Positions 1 to 10,028 of a stretch of DNA of 37,310 nucleotides are shown one piece after another (within the stretch, counting starts at the first letter, position 1; each line of letters begins with the position of its first letter). Location of the stretch: positions 1-37,310 of the forward strand of contig MSJI02000688.1 of NCBI GenBank assembly GCA_001931905.2. Reading direction: 5' to 3'. This stretch comes from Cladosporium sp. IMV 00045 (taxonomy: Eukaryota > Ascomycota > Dothideomycetes > Cladosporiales > Cladosporiaceae). Position numbers and translations under genes: made by a program. The notes under the pieces were generated by a model. That model was given only the letters and a program-made list of their open reading frames with translations, searched no databases and was not told the DNA's origin.

Positions 1-2606
1 TGGAGCGCATCGCTATTGATTGTGGCGCCCTTGTCAAGTAGTAGCTGCACAACCTCCGTATGGCCGGATATCGAGGCAACTCGAAGGGCTAAGAACAGGT
101 TTCTGCTTGGAGCAGAGATAGCTTCCTCGGATACAGGCACCAAAAGGTGTTTTGACAGGTGATATAAACCATTGCGGCATGCCCAGAGCCATGGAAGACT
201 TGCCAACGCACTCGGCGATAGCACCCATTTTGTTTTGGACCTCACCTCTGTGATTGTCCTCTCGATGTCGGACGCGCCCATGTCGTTCAAGAACACCCTT
301 AGCACCTCCCAGCTTGAATTCACAATCGCAGCAATCAACGATGTTCGATACCTCTGCTGCTCATCCGGTGTTAGCGCATCAGTAGGACGAGGCATCAACC
401 TCGCGAGATTTCTCTCAGCGCAGAGATAAGTTATGCTGGGTGCTTCGCTGTAGACATCCGGCTTGGACTTCTGAAATGCGTTGAACAAACTTTGCCAGTC
501 TGTAATTGTGAGCTTGCTGGCCAAGAAGTCCCTCTGAGAAATACTAACTGCTGCTTCATTCGCATGGTCCCAAATGTGCGTTGTAGCGTACTCAGCAAAT
601 GGGTATCTAGCCCTAAGTGAATTGCGCTCTTCTTCGGTGAATAACTGCTTTTTGCTTTTGTACTGCTGCATTTGCCTTGGTAACTCAAACTCAACTCCTC
701 GCAGACAGCAGTCCTTGAGCTCCTCATGCGCTGTGCTTTCAAGTGACTCGTGACTACCGCAGATCTCTTCAAAGCCACCGTCTTTGATCAAGAAGTCACG
801 CACAGACTCGTGTATGAATTGTGCTGTAACGGTCTTGCCCTTGCTCAGCTCTGCCAGGCCTTTGGATGAACTCAGCAGGAAAGTCTCCATGCGATCGTCT
901 GTGGTTTGCTCAACCCATTCGAGAGCGCCATCGACGCCGGCCATCATCGCAAAATACCACTCCTTGAGGGTCAAAGGTCGCCGGGCGTACAGAATCCATC
1001 GCAGACAGAGCAGAAACTCCCCTTTATCCTCGTTATCTCGAAGAATGATTGTCTTGAACAGTTCAGGTAGGCCTCCAGGTATCTCGCGCAGCCTTGACTG
1101 CATGGCGTGAAATCTGCCTTTAGCGACGTCCTTCTGGAGGAGTCTGACGACCAGCTCCACCCAAAGGAATATGCCATTCGACTTGGCAACGATGTCGCGC
1201 TGCATCTTTGCGAGCTCCTCGCCTTTGAGATTCAGCTTTTCGACGTAGGTGCTCAGATCCTGCCCATGCTCATCCACTTCCTCAAGCACTATCTGCAGCT
1301 TTGTCGGCACCTCGATCGTGGGGTAGTGCCGGCTGGCAAGGCAAACGTAGAGTTCTGCCTCATGAAGGCCATCAAGAAGCTCAATCAGCTCGCTGACGTC
1401 GTCCTCATGGCACTCATCCAGTGCATCGATAAAGAGCCAGATTTGTCTACCAAGACCTCGAACGGTAGAGGCAAAGACTCTCTGTAGCTGCGACACATCG
1501 AAATGGGTGTCAAGCGCATCTAACTCATGCGCAAGTTCTGGCAAGAGATCCACGAGCTGCACCAACAGCGAACGGTACAGCCCCATGAATGACCTTTCAA
1601 GCTGCTCACCACGAGCATTGAAGTAGAAGTAAAGACGGATAGCCTTCGATTTCTTCAGTCGTCGAGTGATGTGTTGATCCAGGTACTTGATCAGGACTGA
1701 TTTACCGGATCCAGGTTTTCCTTTGATCCAGAAAAATTTGTGCTCCAGCTTCATCCATTTGGCGCACGCGGGATGGCTGAGAATCCATTTGCAAGTCTTC
1801 GCCAAGGGGTCTTCGACAGTGTGACGTCTCGTCTCGAGGGCTTTGAACCTCAGAGCCTCTAGGACCGTAGCACGGTGATCGGAATTCGTCGCTGCACTTC
1901 GAACTTGTAGTGCAATCGTCCCATGTCGATGTATGATGGCATCTTGTAGCCGTTGCCAAGCGGATGCGCCTCCTTCACCGTATCGGGGATCAAGGGACAC
2001 ATAACATATGCCCAGCATGCAGTATGCCTTATCCTCCGGCCTCTTTGTGATACGTTTGGTAGCCCAGCTGAGCCTCGTTGCATGGCCAGGTAGTGGCTCG
2101 CCGAGATTAATGCCAGTGATCTTCTTCAGCGTAGTTAACAGGTCCTCTCTGCTGCCAAGATGGCCATCTCTTGCATAAAACTCGACTGTCTTCGAAGCGA
2201 TAAGTTCTTGCAACGTCCATCCTCTTGTGAACCACCTGCAATTATTCAGGCCGTCTCGCCAGTCTGTGTCCAGCTCCTTCCTCTTCCTCGACAAGTCTGA
2301 CAGGTACACAAAGCAAACGCTTGCTTCGAGATACCACCGCCACATAGATCTTATGGCAAAACTCAGCTCTGCATCATTACGCTTGTCGATGCAGCAGGTG
2401 TCGATCCAGAAGTAGTCAAGATGCGCAGCCTTGGTCCAATCTCTGCAGAGCTCTAACTTGCGCATAGATTTCTCTTTGCCATTCTTCAAGTCTTGGTACG
2501 TCACCTCTTCCTCATTATTCTCGCTCCAGGTGTGCGAAAGGATAGCGTATGGCGGTGGATTATCATCGCACTCGGAGAACTCAAAGTTGCTGTTCAGCAG
2601 ACGCAT
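1..2606 (-). CDS. HET-NACHT-ankyrin STAND protein (HET-E-like), 3' end cut by window edge
   Basis: The reading frame is open for 868 codons from the ATG at 2606-2604 and runs off the left edge, so the protein is C-terminally incomplete. Order seen: an N-terminal HET domain (PPPYAILSHTW at about aa 17-27, then DYFWIDTCCIDK, VYLSDL and WFTRGWTLQELIA); a NACHT NTPase with Walker A GKPGSGKS near aa 297 (1696-1719) and Walker B LFIDALDE near aa 390-400; then ankyrin sequence at the edge (ISGHTEVVQLLLDKGA). No intron is needed. Family knowledge: HET-NACHT-repeat proteins of the HET-E/HET-D type act in vegetative incompatibility, where the repeats sense a partner and HET triggers cell death. The identification is firm. 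The recognised partner and the number of ankyrin repeats cannot be seen. I checked the frame at several points and found no stop. Confidence 0.93.
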   Translation of the reverse strand, partial: MRLLNSNFEFSECDDNPPPYAILSHTWSENNEEEVTYQDLKNGKEKSMRKLELCRDWTKAAHLDYFWIDTCCIDKRNDAELSFAIRSMWRWYLEASVCFVYLSDLSRKRKELDTDWRDGLNNCRWFTRGWTLQELIASKTVEFYARDGHLGSREDLLTTLKKITGINLGEPLPGHATRLSWATKRITKRPEDKAYCMLGICYVSLDPRYGEGGASAWQRLQDAIIHRHGTIALQVRSAATNSDHRATVLEALRFKALETRRHTVEDPLAKTCKWILSHPACAKWMKLEHKFFWIKGKPGSGKSVLIKYLDQHITRRLKKSKAIRLYFYFNARGEQLERSFMGLYRSLLVQLVDLLPELAHELDALDTHFDVSQLQRVFASTVRGLGRQIWLFIDALDECHEDDVSELIELLDGLHEAELYVCLASRHYPTIEVPTKLQIVLEEVDEHGQDLSTYVEKLNLKGEELAKMQRDIVAKSNGIFLWVELVVRLLQKDVAKGRFHAMQSRLREIPGGLPELFKTIILRDNEDKGEFLLCLRWILYARRPLTLKEWYFAMMAGVDGALEWVEQTTDDRMETFLLSSSKGLAELSKGKTVTAQFIHESVRDFLIKDGGFEEICGSHESLESTAHEELKDCCLRGVEFELPRQMQQYKSKKQLFTEEERNSLRARYPFAEYATTHIWDHANEAAVSISQRDFLASKLTITDWQSLFNAFQKSKPDVYSEAPSITYLCAERNLARLMPRPTDALTPDEQQRYRTSLIAAIVNSSWEVLRVFLNDMGASDIERTITEVRSKTKWVLSPSALASLPWLWACRNGLYHLSKHLLVPVSEEAISAPSRNLFLALRVASISGHTEVVQLLLDKGATINSDAL

Positions 2607-3285
2607 CTTGTCGTGGCATGATCCCGGCGTCTATGTTGATATTGTCGAGCAATACCATTCACGAATGGTTGGCTGTGGTCGCCTTCGGTTGGTGCAGCCT
2701 GTGGATGTCGTGCCAGTATCTTGTCCAAGTCATCACTCAAGTGGAAGAGTGCGCCAACCTTACAAATAGCTCGCATACTGGCTGTTATAACAGTTGGCAA
2801 GGCAGCAAAGACGATGCTGCAAGGCTAAGCGCTGCGCCTTTGGACGATACGGCCTGCCGCTACGCCCACATCCTCTGCGTTAAACCGGTCAGAGGGGTCC
2901 TGCAACTTGCAAGGCTGTGATGAGGCGCAAGCACCATCTTGACGGCGCAAATATCGAACAGCTCTCGTGCTCTCGCCAAACCACGAATCACACTCCGTCT
3001 GACATGCGTGGTGGCTTTGATCTGGTGAACAGTCTTGCCCGATATCCCAGCACTGTGCTACAGGTACCACTACTCATCTTTGCCCATGTGCTGCCACGTC
3101 ACTTTCATCTCGAGTCCGTGGCTGCAGCTTCACTTTATCAGAGCCCCTTGTTTTCTTCGAGTCGACTGCGCGATTCGCAAAAGAATCGGCGTCTTAATAG
3201 CATCAAAACAGGAAACAAGAGGAAATGATGGCAATGTGAGTCTCATACATGCAACAGGGCATCCATGCCAGTAAAAAGAGCAAAA
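2607..3285. other. intergenic, no gene recognised
   Basis: This is the 5' side of the HET-NACHT gene and the 3' flank of the tRNA. Short open frames exist on both strands but match no family I know and show no convincing splice structure. The HET-NACHT promoter must lie here; I see no clear TATA box. Confidence 0.5.
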
Positions 3286-3379
3286 TGCATCGGCCGGGAA
3301 TCGAACCCGGGGCTAGCCGACATTCGGGGCGATGTACCTCTCATGGCAACGGCTAATTTTACCACTAAACCACCAATGC
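3286..3379 (-). tRNA. tRNA-Gly(GCC) with a 23-nt intron
   Basis: On the minus strand the acceptor arm GCATTGG pairs with CCGATGC (one T:G wobble), with discriminator A at 3286. The T arm is CCGGG-TTCGATT-CCCGG. The anticodon stem AGCCG/CGGCT encloses loop TTGCCA plus T, giving anticodon GCC (3345-3347). A 23-nt intron (3321-3343) follows nucleotide 37, the canonical eukaryotic position. The mature tRNA is 71 nt, usual for tRNA-Gly. Confidence 0.95.
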
Positions 3380-3434
3380 ATTGGATGATGCAAAGTGAAG
3401 AAATATTGTATATATCGTCTCAATTCAACGATGA

Positions 3435-4723
3435 TCATGCCGGCAAGATCTCGACAATCTTCTCGACAGCCCCATCAACATCCCAAATTTCACCAACCTT
3501 CAGACCACCAACACTCTCGACCAACTTCCTCCACTGATTCTCTCTCCTCTCCTGTGCCGAATGCGCACTCATCATGATCATATCCACCGAAGTCTCAAAC
3601 CACCCCGCCCCAACTTCTGGGATGATAATCTCGTTCAGCAGAACCCTACTATACCCCTTCTTCAATGCCGGCTTGAGATTCGCCAGGATCTGCACGCATT
3701 GATCGTCCGGCCAGTCGTGCAGAACCATCTTGAGGTAATAAACCCTCGCTCCCACAATGGACTCGGGCGTGAAGAAGTCGTGCTGGTACGCTTCGATGCC
3801 TTTGGCTTTCAGCTCGCCGTTCGCGGACGCCGCTTCAATGGCGCTGGCGAGGTCTTGCAGCACCAAGCGGCCCGGTATGTTAGCATGATGCTCCCGGAAG
3901 CTGACGAGATCGTGCCCGCTGCTGCCACCGACGTCGACCATGAGGACTTCGTCTGGAGACAGTTTGTCGACAGACCCAAAGACGTTTTCCATAATGTTCG
4001 GCATCTGGTGCCATTTGAGCCCGAGCGTTTTGAAGCGCATGTGGTTGTGGAAAGCTTCGGCTTGGATTTCACGACCGGGCCGACTGATCCATTCGAAATA
4101 GTGGTCTTTCGTGCCCATGCCGTACTTCCACGGCGAGTCGTCTTTGTTGGTCGGGTTCTTGTAGTCGTGTTCGCGGAGGTAGGCGGGGAATTTATCCCCG
4201 ATGCGGTACATGTTGAACATGTCGACGACTACGCCTTGGCCTTCGGGTGTTCTGGATCTTAAGTCAGCTTATGGCCAGGACTTCGGGACCATAGTGGCTC
4301 TTGTTCAAGTCTCCCACATGACAACGTGATGACATACGCAAGTGTGTCCGTTATGCCATTTGCAATATACTCATCAGGACCTACTTCCTTGACGAAGCCT
4401 TGAGTACAGATATGCTTAAGTAGACGTCCAAGCAATACCGCATCAGCACCCGACTTCTCAGCCAGGTGCTTAACGGTGACAGGAGCTTTTTCGTGGGAAA
4501 TCAGACGAAATACGTCGAGATCGATGAGAACACGACATGCGACGAAGAGGTAGATTTCTGCGTAACACATACGAGCGATGCGTTCCGCAGGGGTCTCGAA
4601 TGTTCGCACGAGGGTGGTGGCGAGTTTGAGGAGCTCTTGACGTTGGTGCTCATCGCCTTGCTTGAATGCACTGGCCTTTGCCTGTAGCTCGGCGGTGAGC
4701 TGAGTGATCTTGTGGGAGTCCAT
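3435..4723 (-). CDS. class I SAM-dependent O-methyltransferase (fungal COMT-like)
   Basis: Two exons (4338-4723 and 3435-4251) flank an 86-nt intron with donor GTATGT, branch CTGAC and acceptor CAG. Splicing gives ...DTLATPEGQGVVVDMF... in phase. The 400-aa product has an N-terminal winged-helix dimerisation region, SAM motif I VDVGGSSG (aa 234-241), and KMVLHDWPDD with the family's catalytic His (aa 307). It should O-methylate a phenolic or polyketide-type small molecule; the substrate is unknown. Start choice: in-frame upstream ATGs exist (for example 4783), but a TATAA box at 4818-4825 puts transcription start near 4790. ATG 4723 has context ACAAACATGG and gives the usual family length. 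No PKS or NRPS is near, so a secondary-metabolite cluster is not shown. Confidence 0.93.
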
Positions 4724-4817
4724 GTTTGTGAGGAAATAGTCGGTGAAAACGAGGGATTTCAAAATTGATATTTCCGACAACATGCTCACAACGCGATTAT
4801 ATCGTGCGACTTTGACG

Positions 4818-4825
4818 CTTATATA
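4818..4825 (-). promoter_or_regulatory. TATA box of the O-methyltransferase gene
   Basis: TATATAAG on the minus strand, about 95 bp upstream of the chosen ATG. At the usual 30-bp spacing it predicts transcription start near 4790 and supports the downstream ATG at 4723. Confidence 0.55.
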
Positions 4826-5227
4826 ATGGTTCCACAGCAGACAGCAAGAGATGTGGCGGGGTCTGGTCGTTCAGCCGCAGCTGACTCCTGTTGGTCGACG
4901 AAAAGTCAATTATGAGCAGTTCAACACTCGGTGCTGATGCATATCAGCAAGACATGGTCTGCTATAGAAACGCTAAGCAATGGGGAAAAGCTTTACATTG
5001 ATGAAGACCACGTGGCGTGAGTTGGGAGGGAATATTGTTCCAGAAGCATGCTAGCATGCTCTTGTAGTGGGTGTTTTGGATCTAATGACTTTCCAGGCTT
5101 CGCTACACATGAACTTTCCCTTAGCTACCCCACCGCTTCCAATTTATACTTTCATATATCATTTTGTCCACATCGTCCGTTGTCTTCTGGCTTTTGTGGT
5201 GCTTTCTCGACCAGATACGAGTCATCT
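4826..5227. other. intergenic, no gene recognised
   Basis: This lies between the O-methyltransferase promoter and the stop codon of the secreted-protein gene. I see no gene, RNA or repeat here. Confidence 0.5.
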
Positions 5228-5963
5228 TCAAGGCGGGCCGCCGCTACCCCTCTCGATCCAGTTGTTTGCTCCCTGGGATTCGCAGTCGTCGTTCCATTTG
5301 CACACGACGTCTCCTTCGTTGCTTTCATTCGGACTAGTGATGGTGTACTCGTCGCCATCCTTCACCCAGTTTGAGCAGCTGGATGCCGTCTGCTGGGTCT
5401 TCCAGTCTTGGACAGTGTACTTGAGAAAGAAGGAAATGTCAGCACCTTCCGTGTGCAAGTTTTTGAAATTCTTCCCGCACTCATGGAAATGTGATACATA
5501 CCTCAGTGTGATCGATCTCATCCCACATACAGACGCGGTCCCGGTCATCATCCGGAGCGGGACACGAGTTGGTCTCACCAGTCGACGTGGACTGGGTGAC
5601 GGAGAACTCGCCGCTGATCCAAGACCCTCCGTCGGCGCTGAAGGAGGCTGAGATCTCGTGGGATTCGACTTCCTCGCGCGAGATGGAGCATTCGGCTCCC
5701 TCACATCTCAAGCCTCGCTACGGTGCGTCAGCGCGATTGAATCACGTATGTCAGACGTGCTCGGGATGACGGCTTACCGTAAGTTGCACTTCGTAGCGCC
5801 ATTGCTGAGGGCTACCATCGTCGACCAGACGAGTCTCGCGACGAATAGGACCGCATGCGTTGCCAGGAGGAACACCTTGACGGGCCTCCAATTTTCCTTC
5901 CTGGGTTGGTGCGCTGATGGCCAGCGAGGCGAGAGCGCCGACAGTGAGCAGTTTGCCAAACAT
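5228..5963 (-). CDS. small secreted cysteine-rich protein, candidate effector
   Basis: Three exons: 5778-5963, 5502-5717 and 5228-5419. Introns are 60 nt (donor GTAAGC, branch CTGAC, acceptor TAG) and 82 nt (donor GTATGT, branch CTGAC, acceptor AAG, less usual). All junctions are phase 0. The product is 197 aa with an N-terminal signal peptide (LLTVGALASLAISA, cleavage probably near aa 18). The mature chain has eight cysteines (aa 37, 67, 72, 114, 125, 149, 174, 180), enough for four disulfides. It is acidic and Trp-rich, with CMWDEIDHTEYTV and YTITSPN motifs that I associate with an unnamed family of secreted ascomycete proteins. No catalytic motif or GPI signal is visible. Function is unknown; effector-like is an inference from size, secretion and cysteine content. 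The AAG acceptor is the least certain part of the model. Confidence 0.82.
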
Positions 5964-6074
5964 GATTGCGGACGGTAGGTAGGTTCGAGATCAAGGAAAG
6001 AAATGTCTGGTGAGTGAAAGTGTGTACTGGAGTGCTCGCTTGATTGTTGGTTGAAAATCGTGGTCGTCACTGCC

Positions 6075-6082
6075 CTTTTATA
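6075..6082 (-). promoter_or_regulatory. TATA box of the secreted-protein gene
   Basis: TATAAAAG on the minus strand, 112 bp upstream of the ATG at 5963, implying a 5' UTR of about 80 nt. Confidence 0.6.
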
Positions 6083-7433
6083 TCTTCCCTATTTGGTCTT
6101 CGAGCAACGCTTGGAACTGCATCTTTGCATGAAGGATGATGTTCACCTTGGACGGCGAGTACGGTTGTCACGGCGATGGAACGCTTGGCCATTTGAGTGC
6201 TGGCTCCCTTCACGTTGCTGTCTGATTCGATGCGTCGGTATTCGACTGCATTGAATAGGGAACACCGCCTAGAAGTGTTGGAACGATGGAATGGCTTTGA
6301 CCCTGCCAACCGCCTGCCGCGACAAAGTGGACCAGAAGGATTGAAGTCCACAGATCGGCCAGCATCATTCCAAAGGTGGAAGAGCTGCCTGTGAGGGTGT
6401 CAATATCTCAGTCGTCAAGATACTCTTTGGGTACACTGTAAGTCTGATGATCTAGACGAACACTCAAAGTATACCCTCTAGACGTGAGAGCCTTACTTTT
6501 CGTTGTGCAAGCGAGTGGTTTCCGGCTTACGTACACACTCAGCCCTGTCCTTGAACGACATTCCGTACAATACAAACAGGATTCAGCCCTATCCCCTTGG
6601 CGGATTTGGTTCTTCGATGTACAGACGCAATATACAGATCGAGCATGGTGCTGCCAATAACCAGGATCGAGATGATGTCAGACCAAGAATCGCAATGGAC
6701 GATTACTATACTCGACTTCGCACTTCAGCTTAGGACTTGCACTACTGTCCGATCAATTGACGTTGTTCCCGATGGACCTGCCGAGTCTCCAAGGCCGGTT
6801 GGTTGTCTTGACTGCATGCAAATGACGAAGAAGTGTCAATGAATGTGGAGAAGACAAATCCTTCGCTTTCTGATACACCTTGGCTCTTGTCCAAAGTGGA
6901 GTCGACTGGAGACTTTCCAGTGCTGAAGTGGGGCCATGCTCGTATTCTGTGGCCCCAGTCCAGTCATCTACAGTCCGCAAGTGTTAGGTCGAGTAGAGCA
7001 CCTCTAAATACGTTTCACTTCCTCAAGACAGGCTGAAAGTGTTCGACTGTAGGTCAATATCGTATCAACGAGGGGTTGCGTGAGGCTTTGAAGCAACACG
7101 ACATTTGGCTGAAGGACGAAGAGATGCGATCATTGCCAATGGTCCTAGAGATGCTTAAAGGCTACGCTTGAGCCGACTACAATAGTGACACCTCTTAAAT
7201 GTTACTCTTCTGCTCGCATCATGCCGGACACTTTTCTTAGGTCAAACCAAGAGTCATCAATCGCTAGGAGAAATTGACTTGAAGCCATCCATACGCTTCG
7301 TCTGATGTAGGACATGCAGTCGCTTTGGTGTCAAGGAGTATCCAACAGTCAGGAATATACAAACAAAGGGCGATATTTGAAGCGATTTGATGCAGAGCTT
7401 AGAGTCGTCGATTTGCAGGGCAGGCGCTACGAT
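6083..7433. other. intergenic, no gene recognised
   Basis: About 1.35 kb between the secreted-protein promoter and the end of the kinase-WW-C2 gene. Only short, unrelated open frames are present. I see no domain, tRNA or repeat. The 3' UTR of the kinase-WW-C2 gene should occupy its right end. Confidence 0.5.
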
Positions 7434-9728
7434 CTACCCGATAGGAGCCCACAAGTTGGTGCTGAGATTGAAGATAAGTTTCCCAGCGTTTTCTTTTTTT
7501 TCATTCGTGAAATCACGGTTGTACAATTCTGCTATCGTCAGTACTCTCATCAAACATCTCTTCATGAGAACCTACTGTCCCCGGCCACATCGAGGTCCAC
7601 AATGCTTCCAATGCGCATTACCAAGGATCCCAAAAACCCTTGGTTGTTCTTTCTGAACTTTCTTTGGTCGAAAACTTGAAATTCGATCATGCTATCTTCC
7701 ACAACTCTCCTGGAGCGCGGTCAGTGTGATGAAGGTGTAGAAAGTACCTCTCATCAGTTGCACGTACAAGTCGAAGGATTCGTTCCAGTTGGGGTTGAGA
7801 GTCTTTTTGATCACGCTAGTGAACTTTGTCTGCAATAAGTCGACGGTGCACACGACAAAGGGATCAGGAAAAACTAGATAGTGTCACTTGGAGATCTTTC
7901 TGCGAGACCAAAAGACTCACAAAACATGTCAGCCATGTACAAGCCGTCTGCCGCCATGACTAAACAAAGTGGTGGTCAGAACCAGATATTCCTACTAAGA
8001 ATGTATGGCCTACCGGTGACTCGCAGATTGGGATGTTCTGGTAGTGTTTGTTCTGCTGGAGTCGTGCGTACTTCAGATACGCGACGATCATGCTGGGAAG
8101 CCACATCTGTAGCCGATTGTCTCTCTGGTCTGATCCATGAGGTCGTCCTTGAGATGTGATCGATGAAATAGGATCTGCCCGTTTCAGTATGGCGATGTTC
8201 CCAGCCAGGGGGCAGTGAAGAATTTTCATCTCTGCTGGCAAGGCTGGTCGAGAAGTCGCGGTGGCTCGTAGCTACTGCTGCTTCGTAGACTATTTGCGTT
8301 GCAGACTTGCGGGAAGGCCCTTGGTCATTACTGGCGGCCTTGACTCTGGAAGCCAGGAAGGGCTGTGGCGAGCCGTTCTCTAGCGGCTGACCAATCGTCC
8401 TGGAAAGGGCATATGAAGACAAAGTTGATGGCACTGGTGAACATTGGCTCTCAGGGCTAGTCGCACCAGAATGCGACGGCTTCAATGCCCAAACTTTGTC
8501 CATATCGGTTGCTGATCGCTTCATTGGATCGGCAACAGATCCTGAAGAGCTTGTTGGTGCATAGGCAGTACTCACTGCATCATCCGCTCCATCATCTGCT
8601 TGTCGAGGAACGTATCGATCTTTGCTTGATGATGAGCCTGTCGTGCGGTATGGAATCGACTCATGTCGGACAATGGCTGGGGGTTTGATGGTAGTACTCG
8701 TACCACCATAATCCCCCCGTTCTTGTTGATAAGCATCGGCCTCCGCATCGTCTGAACTGTTGATCGATATCTGCATCCATTCTTGAGACATCGCATCCTT
8801 CGACCTCGGTCTGTTTCTCGGACTCGGTTGCAGCAAAGCTTCATGGAACTTGATACATGCCAGAGTCACGTTCGCCTCCTGCAGTGGCTCTCGGGGAAAC
8901 TCGATACGACCTTTATAATATTTGCGCAAATATGCCGGATCACGAAATACCATTTTCAAGGTCAGCATCTGAAAGAGAAGAATTCCCAAAGCCTAGATGT
9001 CCACAGCTTGTGTGTATACATGAGCCTCTTCATCATCAACAAGCCAAGGGTCCAGCTCAGGCGCCATGTACTGCCGGGTACCAGTAATTGTCCTCAGTGC
9101 CGTTTCATTCTCGTGCACTCGTTTGGCGATCCCGAAGTCTCCAATCCGCACATCCCAAGACGAAGTCGACCTCGCTACTACGAAGATGTTCGTCGGCTTC
9201 AAGTCACGATGCGTGATTCCCATGTTGTGCATCTCAACGAGACCACTCAGGAGCTGCTGCATTATGTCCCGTGCCTCGCTCTCAGGGATCTTGGATTGTA
9301 AGTGGTGTGAGAGATCCCCCAACTCGAAAAAGTCCATGGCCAGGAATATCCAGTTCGTATCTTCGTACCATCCGTGCATATAGGCGAAGTACTGTGGGAA
9401 CTGCCTCACCCTCGCCATGGCCGCTATCTCTTTTCTGTAGACCCAAGTGGTACTCTTCTTTCGCACTCGCTTGACAGCGCGCACTCCTGGGTGATCAACT
9501 GGTCAGTCGTCGATCACAGATGTATGCAAGACACCGAATCTACTCACTCTGGCTCTGCTGCTCTTCCTCCAACCAAACGGCCCCATAGCTGCCCGCTCCA
9601 AGTTCCCGGCTCTTGACCCAAGTCTCGGTCTGCCAACGATTTTGGCCTTGATATGTGCGGTGAGTCGTGCGATCAGGCTCAACCTTCGTCTCGCGTATTC
9701 GGGTCAGCTCGACAAGATCCTCCATCAT
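7434..9728 (-). CDS. Ser/Thr kinase-WW-C2 fusion protein, interrupted by in-frame TAG at codon 225
   Basis: Six exons: 9548-9728, 8014-9486, 7921-7959, 7768-7873, 7576-7709, 7434-7528. The introns (61, 54, 47, 58, 47 nt) all have GT-AG ends and most have a clear CTGAC-type branch point. Phases close exactly at 676 codons. The kinase domain has Gly-loop GAGSYGAV (aa 44-51), AVK Lys66, Glu80, HRDLKPTN (153-160), DFG (177-179) and APE (202-204), all intact. Codon 225 (8995-8993) is TAG inside [17 protein letters not shown], where kinases have Trp. The C-lobe continues downstream, then a low-complexity linker, a complete WW domain (LPPGWEHRH...TTSWIRP, about 485-516) and a C2 domain (about 546-675: [59 protein letters not shown]). 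This C2 closely resembles the N-terminal C2 of Rsp5/NEDD4 ligases. No HECT domain follows. Read literally, the product is a 224-aa dead kinase fragment. The rest being undamaged suggests a very recent nonsense mutation, a sequencing error, or recoding/RNA editing. Confidence 0.85.
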
Positions 9729-10028
9729 GGTTCAGGTCAGCAAAGGTTCGAAACTGGAAGCTCCAAGATCATAGTTGTATAGTTGCGGTGCCGAATTTGC
9801 ATTGATGGTTTGTACTTTCATACAGTTCATCAGCTTCTCAGCCTTGTCTTAGCTGAGCGTATGCACGCGAGTGCGCCACATTATCTCTAAGGCATCAATA
9901 CCAAACCCCGCTTACTGTACTGTATCCTTGATCTTTCTTCAGCTGCATGGCCATGCCCTTGCTACAAACTGATGACCGATTATTTTGCCATCTTCCTTTG
10001 AGCTTTCCTTCATCTCGGATTGGGAGAC
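9729..10028. promoter_or_regulatory. shared divergent promoter region of the kinase-WW-C2 and HeLo-pseudokinase genes
   Basis: Exactly 300 bp separates the two start codons, which face away from each other. No strong TATA box is evident in either direction. The shared spacing makes co-regulation possible but does not prove it. Confidence 0.5.

Noticed and set aside
8993..9019. A 27-nt intron (GTATAC ... CTAG) that would remove the kinase TAG in frame
   Set aside because: It is far below the usual minimum for spliceosomal introns and would delete the conserved VDI(W) segment. The sequence on both sides aligns with kinase subdomain IX without a gap.
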